Source: Saprospiraceae bacterium
GTDB lineage: Bacteria > Bacteroidota > Bacteroidia > Chitinophagales > Saprospiraceae
Direction: 5' to 3'
NCBI GenBank assembly: GCA_020630735.1
Contig: JAHDIP010000005.1
Coordinates: 1 to 64,000 of the forward strand
DNA length: 64,000 nucleotides
Shown piece after piece: positions 49,601 through 58,600 of this stretch. Both the position numbers and the translations under genes were made by a program. Under the pieces are notes generated by a model. It was given only the letters and a program-made list of their open reading frames with translations. It searched no databases and was not told the DNA's origin. Numbering within the stretch: the stretch's first letter is position 1; every line of letters starts with the position of its first letter.

Positions 49601-52600
49601 CGGTTTCTGCAAATAGCCCACTTTGTTCTGACGACTTCATCGAATTAGGTATACAAGAACAATATAGTGGTGCAGTAAATTATAATTGGACAAATGGAAA
49701 CGGAAACACCATTAGTACTTCTAGTGTGGTCTCCATAAGTGCCTCAAATTCCAATGCGATTTCTCCTTACCGAGTTGAAGTGACAGTAAATGGTTGTACA
49801 TCTGAATTGTCTGAACCAGTAGATGTTGTGGTAAACGCATTGCCTATTGCAGTAGCAACCAATGCGGGTTCTATTTGCCCTGGTGAAGATGCACAATTGT
49901 TTGCTAATCCGATAAGTGGTGCAACTTATGAGTGGACAGAAGCAGGCTCTTCTGCTATTATTTCTACTGCGCAAAATCCAGTTATCAACGCTTTGATGAC
50001 TGACGCAACATACGAACTAACCGTAATAGTTGGAGATTGTATATCTAGTACTACTTCGACTACTACAGTTGTTGTAAACAGCCTTCCAGTAATGTCGCCG
50101 ACAGCGAATTATGTATTAAATACAGATTGTTCGCCAGCCGATTTGACCTTAATTTCAAATATCACAACAGGAAGTGCTAGTGTCGTTAATTACGAATGGA
50201 CAGGACCAAACGGTTTTATATCGTCAATAGCGAATCCAACTATTCCAAATGTAACTGCAGATTACAATGGTTCTTATACTTTAATCGTGACAACGGATAA
50301 TAACTGTACAGTTGAGGAAAGTGTAGAAGTAACCAACATTAGTAATCAAGTTGCTCAACCAATTATTGCTAGTACAGGACCAGCTTGTGAAGGTGAAACC
50401 ATTGTATTGACGATACCTGCTTACTCAGGTTCATCTGTAGATTATACTTGGGCAACACCAGCAGGCACGACAACAAGTATTGCAGGATTGAATACGAATG
50501 AAATAGTTATCAGTCCAGTTGATCAAGTGATACATGATGGTATCTATTCTGTGGAAATAACAGTAGATGGTTGTGTACTTAATTCAGATACTTATGAAAT
50601 TCAAAGTTTCAATATGCCTACGGCGGCACCATCAGCAACTTCGACTGCAATATGTGATGGAGAAGTACTTGAGTTACTTGCAAATTCTACAGGAGTAAGT
50701 CCTTTGTCTTATGAATGGGTTGGTCCAAATGGTTTTGTATCAACACTAGAAAACCCAATCCTAACAGATGTAACGAATGCCAATAATGGCCAATATACTT
50801 TAACGACATCGAGCGTAAGTGGATGTTCTGTTGTAGAAAGCGTTTTTGTAAATAATATTTTAGAAACACCAGAAGTTCCAACAATTGCAGTAAATTCTCC
50901 AATATGTCAAGGCGAAGATTTAATCTTTACAACAAGTGGAACGGGGGTGAAATATGAATGGGTTGGTCCTTTGGGGGCAAGTAATGGCACCTTATTATTA
51001 CCTGGCTTAACAACGGCGAATGGTCTTACTACATTAGATGCTAATAACGATGCTTACTTAAGTGGTGATTGGCAAGTGCAAGTGACAGACGCAAATGGCT
51101 GTGTGAGTTTATCGAACTCAATCTCAATTACCATAGAACCTGTACCTGTTGCTATTGCATCAAATGATAGCCCTTTATGTATTGGCAATGATGTTACCTT
51201 ATCTGCATCGCCAGTAAGTGGTGCTAATTACTATTGGTATGATGCTGATCCTACTACAGGAGGGACTTTAGTTTCGACACAGCAAAATCCTGTGATGCTA
51301 AATTTAGGAGCAGGCTCCCATGATTATTACTTAGAAGTAGTTAAGAATGGATGTGCTTCTATAGTTGATGTAACAACTATAGAAATCAATGCGGAGTCGA
51401 TGATTAGTCCTTCATCGTCTTATACCCTGAATACGGATTGTTCGCCTTCTGATTTGACCTTATTTGCTAATCCAATAGGAGCGGCTCCATTTACATATAC
51501 TTGGACTGGACCTAATGGTTTTACATCAGCAGATGAAAATCCAATGATAGCAGATGCAACGCCATTGAATAATGGTTCCTATACTTTAATGATTACTGAT
51601 GCAAATGATTGTAATGAAACAGCAACAGTAGAAGTCGCTGGAATAACAGCGACCGTTTCGCAACCAATCATTGCAGCTTCAGGTCCTGCTTGTAATGGCG
51701 AAGCGATTATCTTAAGTGTACCTCAATATTCAGGTTCATCTATTGATTATGTTTGGACAACTCCTGCGGGAACAAGTATCAATATTACAGGCGAAAATAC
51801 AAATGAACTAATCATCAGTCCAGTAGACGAAGTAGTGCATGAAGGAAGTTATAGTGTAGAAATTACAGTGGATGGATGTGTCATTAATTCTGATATTTAT
51901 GTAGCAGACATTTTTGCACAACCAACAATAATACCTACTGTTGCTACAACGGCATTATGTGAAGGAGATATTCTAGAATTATTCGCCAATGCTACAGGAG
52001 CGGGCGCTTATTCTTGGACAGGTCCAAATGGATTTACATCGAATGCCGCTGATCCTGTAATTGCAAACACAAGTTTAAATGATAATGGAATTTATACATT
52101 GACTGTTACGAATGAAAGTGGTTGTTCTATAACAGAAAGTGTTACCGTCTCGACAATTCAACCAACGCCAATCATGCCTACAATAAGTGCAGAAAGTCCT
52201 TTATGTGCTGATGGAATGATAGAGTTAGGAATGCAAGAACAGTATAATGGTACAGTACTATACAATTGGACAAATGGAATTGGGAACACTATTAGTACAT
52301 CCAATTCAGTAAACTTGCCAGCTTCGCATCCAGGTGCCGTTTCACCTTACCGAGTGGAAGTGTTAGTGAATGGTTGTCCTTCTAGTTTGTCGGTTCCAGT
52401 AGAAGTAATTGTAAACGACCTTCCTGAAGCAATAGCGACCAATGGCGGTGCTATTTGCCCAGGCGAATCGGCACAGTTATTTGCAAATCCAATTGCTGGT
52501 GCATCTTATGAATGGACAGAAGCGGGATCTTCAACAGTAATTTCTACTGCTCAAAATCCTATGATTGCAAGCCTTGATGTTACAACAACTTATGAATTGA

Positions 52601-55600
52601 CTGTAAGTGTTGGAGAATGTATTTCTAATCCAACAGCTACAACTACAATCGACGTAAATAAGATTCCAACGGTTGAACCACAAGCTGCATATGTGTTAAA
52701 TACAGATTGCTCACCTTCTGATTTGACATTGCAAGCTAATGTGGAAACAGGTATTAATAATATTGTAACTTACGAATGGATAGGACCAAACGGTTTTACT
52801 TCTTCAATTGCGAATCCGACCATTCCAAACGTAAATGCAGCTTACAATGGTTCGTATACTTTAGTAGTAACAACAGATAATAATTGTACAGTAGAAAATA
52901 GTATTGAAGTAACGAATATTAGTAATCAAGTGGCACAACCAATTATTACAAGTACAGGTCCAGCTTGTGAGGGTGATATTGTTACCTTGACTATTCCTGA
53001 ATACACTGGTTCAATTGTAGACTATACATGGACAACGCCAGCAGGAACTACAACTAATATCAATGGTTTAAATACCAATGAGATAATTATCAGTCCAGTA
53101 GATGCGGCTACGCACGAAGGTACATATAGTGTCCAAGTTTCAGTAGATGGCTGTGTGCTAAGTTCTGATACCTATAATGTTGCTGTTTACGAAATGCCTA
53201 CTATAGCTCCTATGGCAACGACTAATGATCTTTGTGAAGGAGAAGTACTAGAATTTTTTGCTAATACAACAAGTACAACAACCTATTCTTGGACAGGACC
53301 AAATGGCTTTACATCGAATGCTCAAAATCCTCAGATAGCGAATACTTCAGTTGATGCGAATGGTACGTATACTTTAGTTGCAACAAGCATTAGTGGTTGT
53401 GAAGTAATAGCAAGTGTAGAAGTGGACAATATAATTGCGACACCGATTACACCAACCATAACGAGTAATGATCCAATTTGTGATGATGAGTTCATTCAGT
53501 TGGCAATACAGCAACAATATACAGGATCAGTAATTGCTTACAATTGGATAAATGGAGCGGGCACATCTATTGGTACAACGAACAGTATTTTGATGGCTAC
53601 CACAAATCCGAATGCTATTTCGCCTTATCGAGTAGAAGTGACAGTAGATGGTTGTACGACACAATTGTCTCCTGCAGCAGAAGTGACGGTCAACAACTTA
53701 CCTGATGCTATTGCTACTAACAGTGGTGCGATTTGTCCTGGTGAAGTGGCACAGTTGTTTGCAAATCCAATTGCGGGGGCTGTGTATGAATGGACAGAAC
53801 AGGGTTCCTCCGCAGTTATTTCTACTGCGCAAAGTCCAATCGTTATTCCTAACCAAACAACAACTTATGTCTTAATGGTTGATGTAAATGGATGTATTTC
53901 TAATCCATTAAGTACAACAACAGTTACGGTAAATAATCCTCCAGTTATAGTACCGAATTATAGTTATACACCAAATACAGATTGTGCCTCTGCTGATTTA
54001 ATCCTTAATTCGAATGTGCTAAATAATGGGAATGTTGGTATTAGTACCTTTAATTGGACTGGACCAAATGGCTTTTCATCTACACAATCAAATCCAATAA
54101 TTAATGGAGCCAGTACTGCGTATAATGGTTCGTATACCTTAACCGTTACTGATCAAAATGGCTGTGTAGATAGCGAAACGTTTGTTGTAAATGCTATAAC
54201 CAATATTGTTAATCAACCAACAATAACAAGCACTGGGCCAACTTGTGAAGGCGGCGAAATTATCTTAACCGTTCCAACTTACACTGGAACATCAGTGGAA
54301 TATACATGGACAACTCCTAACGGAACAACAGTTGATATAGCAGGCTTAAATTCTAATCAAATAGTAATTAGCCCTGTCAAAGCAACTGAACACATTGGTA
54401 ATTATGTGTTAACTGTTACTGTTGATGGTTGTGAACTTAGCTCGAATGTTTATGAAGTAACAGTATTAGAAGCCCCAACTGCTACCCCAACTGCCACTGG
54501 AGGTGATTTATGTGAAGGAGCTGTATTAGCTTTCCAAGCTAATGCGGCAGGAGTAGCGCCATTAACTTTCGAATGGCAAGGGCCAAATGGTTTTTCATCA
54601 ACTCAACAAAATCCAAACTTGAGTGATATCACTACTGCTAATAATGGAGAATATGAATTGACGGTAACAAGTGCAAGTGGTTGTGTTTATACCTCGACGG
54701 TCGATGTCAATAATATTTTAACAACTCCAGATGCACCTTCTATAGCAAGTGATCTTGATATTTGTGAAGGAGAAAATATAGTTTTAGCAACGAGTGCAGG
54801 TGGTACTTTATACGAATGGATTGGACCTTTAGGAGCTAGTGATTCTACATTGACCTTACCTGGTTTGACGACGGATACAGGAACAACTACAATCTCTGGA
54901 ACAAGCGAAACGTATTTGGCTGGTCAATGGCAAGTACAAGTGACGAATGCAAATGGTTGTGTTTCTATTTCTGAACCTATTATAATAGATATCAATACAA
55001 TACCAGAGGCACAAGCATTTAATAGTGGCAATATTTGTCCTGGCGAAAGTGTACAGTTAAGTGCAACAACAATAGATGATGCATCTTACGAGTGGAATAT
55101 TGTTGGTGATCCAACAGTTATTTCTACCGATGCTAATCCTACAATGTATAATGTAACGACAACAACAACCTTTGAATTAACAGTTATTTCGGATGGTTGT
55201 ATTTCTTCACCAACTGCTTTGACAACGGTTTTGGTTAATGAAGAACCAACCGTATCACCTACTGCAAATTATACCTTGAATACAGATTGTGCACCATCAA
55301 ATCTTAATCTATTTTCTAACCTTACATTTGGAGCTAGTTCGACTGTAAGTTATGAATGGGAAGGTCCAAATGGTTTTACAGCATCTGTTGCAAACCCAAC
55401 AATACCAAATGCAACAGAAGATAACAATGGAGTATATATACTGACGGTTTCGGATGAAAATGGCTGTTCTTCTAGTAATGCTGTTGAGGTTATTGGTATT
55501 CTAAATCAGGTTGCTCAACCTATTATTTCTAGCAGTGGTCCAGCTTGTGAAGGAGAAATAATTGTCTTAACAATTCCAGAATATTCAGGTTCTTCGATAG

Positions 55601-58600
55601 ATTATACATGGAATGTTCCATCTAATTTCAACATCACTGGATTGAATACACATGAAATTATCATTACTCCTGTTGATGCTGCTACACATGAAGGAACGTA
55701 CTCAGTAACGGTAACTGTTGACGGTTGTGTTCTTACATCTGATACATATAGTGTTGAAGTTTTTGACCAACCTTCAATTACACCAAGTGTTTCTTCTGCT
55801 TCTTTATGTGAAGGAGAAGAACTTGCCTTATTTTCTAATGCATTTAATGTTACAGACTTTTTCTGGACAGGACCGAATGGTTTTGTTTCTAATGCCGAAA
55901 ATGTAGTTATAGATAATATAACAGTTGCTAATAATGGAACCTATTCTTTAACAGTGACTAGCGAAAGCGGTTGTACTGTTACCGAAAGTATTATTGTAAA
56001 TACAATTACCATTACACCAGCTACACCTACCATTACAGCAGATGCCACAACTTGTGAAGATGGAATGATTAACTTAAGTATTCAAGAACAATATGTTGGT
56101 TCATCAATTGAATATAATTGGGTGAATGGAAATGGTTTTACTATTGGAACTGAAAGTACAGTTACGTTAGCAGCAAATGATCTGCAAGCGGTTTCTCCTT
56201 TTAGTTTGGAGGTTACTATTGATGGCTGTTTAACAGAAATATCAGAAGGCGTTACTGTTGAAGTGAATGATTTACCGATTGCTGCTGCATCAAATAATGG
56301 TTCTATTTGTGAAGGCGAAGATGTTCAACTTTATGGAGGAACTGTTTTAGATGGATCGTATGAATGGCGAATTGTTGGGAGTCCAACGGTTATTTCTACT
56401 GATCAAAACCCAATGATGTTTAATGTCAATAATACTACGGTCTTTGAGTTAACAGTTATTTCAAATGGATGTATTTCTGATCCAGTAGCCACAACAACGG
56501 TTGTAGTGAACGAGCCACCAACTGTAACTCCTGATCAAGGGTATACTGTAAATTCTGATTGTTCCCCATCCAATTTATCTTTACAAGCAAATGTTATGAT
56601 CGGTTCGGGACAAATAATTGAGTATCTTTGGACAGGGCCAAATGGTTATATATCTACAATAGAAAATCCAACGATTACCAATGCAACTTCAACTAATAAT
56701 GGATCTTATTCTTTAGCAGTTGTTGATGAAAATGGATGTACTGCCACTGCTAGTATTGAAGTGACTGCTATTACTGATCAAATAGCTCAACCAATAATTG
56801 CTAGCTCAGGTCCAACTTGTGAAGGCGATCAAATATTACTAAGTGTTCCTGAATATGCAGGTTCGTCTGTGGATTATGTTTGGAATTTACCAAGCTCTAT
56901 AAATGTAGCTGGCTTAAATACAAACGAAGTAATATTAAGTCCAGTATCTCAAAGTATTCACGAAGGGAATTATAGTGTACAAGTTACAGTAGATGGTTGT
57001 GTATTAGATTCTGATGTTTACAATTTAGAAATTTTTGCCCAACCAACAATTGACCTTTCTGTGTCGACACAATCTTTATGTGAAGGAGAAGTATTAGCTC
57101 TAAATGCAATAGTGACAAATACAGATTCTTATTTATGGGAAGGACCAAATGGATTTACTTCTATTGCTGCAAATCCAATTTTACCCAATGTTTCAGTTGC
57201 CAATAATGGCACCTATACATTGACCGTAACAAGCGTAAGTGGTTGTACAAATACAGGAAGTGTTGTGGTTAATAATATTAGCGCTACTCCTGTTGAGCCA
57301 ATTGTTATAAATGCAGTAGAAGTCTGTGAAAATGAAACAATTGAGTTAGCGATTCTACAATCATATACTGGAGATGCTGTCGGATATTTCTGGTACAATA
57401 GTGTGGGGACTTTGGTAGGTAATGCGAATGTACTTTCTATTGATGCTACTGATCAGAATGCTATAGCTCCGTATTATGTAGAAGTGATTGTAGATGGATG
57501 TATATCTCCAACGTCTCAATTAGTTGATATCGAAGTGAATGAGTTGCCTCAGGCTACTGCGACAAATGATGGACCGATTTGTTCTAACGAAGCGGTACAA
57601 TTATTTGGAGGAACAATAACAGGAGTAGAATACTATTGGTATGCCGCTGAACCTTCGGCTTCGTCACCACCAGCAGTAGCATTTTCTACAGAGCAGAATC
57701 CAGTTATTTACAATTTAGGTGAAGGTATACATAATTTCTATTTAGAAATTGTAACAGAAGATGGATGTATTTCTAACCCTGCAGTTATGACAACAGTAGA
57801 AGTACAGTCATTACCAGTGATAAGTGGTATCACAAGTACTGGAACCTATTGCGAAGAAACTACGGTTACTTTATCGGCTATCAATACTGTACCAGTTCAA
57901 GGAAATATTACCTACACTTGGTCTGGACCAAATGGATTTAATTATGTAGCAACGACAACTTCTTCAGGGCCATTTACCATTGCTCTTCCAAACGTAAATG
58001 AGACAAATGAAGGAACTTATACTTTAGTATTAGAGACAGAAAATGGCTGTATTTCTGCACCACAATCAATTAATCTTTCTTTAGACGGAGCACCAAGTAC
58101 ACCCGCTTTAGTTGTTGAAAATGAAGCACTTTGTGAAGGCGAGCAAATAGAATTAAACAGTACCGCATACACTGGTGGTTTCGTAGAATACGAATGGTTC
58201 TTTGATGATGGAAGTTCTGTAATATCTGTTGGAACTACTAATACACCAACATTCTTTTTACTAAATGCAACTCCTGCGAATGAAGGTATTTATACGGTAG
58301 TTGTTACAGTAGAAGGATGTACTTCTCCAATTTCAAATGCACAATACGTTAGTATCTTTGGAGCGGTATCTGCACCTGAAGCGTCGAATTCAACATCAGA
58401 CCAAATACCTGCCTGTGAAGGAGAAAATGTACAATTGAACTTACCTGTTATCGCTGGAGCAACTTACCAATGGTATGGGCCAAATGGTTTTGATTCGACG
58501 ATACCTAATCCTGTGATTGATAATGTCAGTTTAAATGATGTTGGCTCTTACTATGCTGTAGTAGAAGTGAATGGTTGTGCGTCAGTTATTTCAACATCTA

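Noticed and set aside
44935-57800. Long regular repeats considered as a CRISPR or other array
   Set aside because: The periodicity is in codons within one intact open frame and explained by protein modules; there are no short identical direct repeats with unique spacers.
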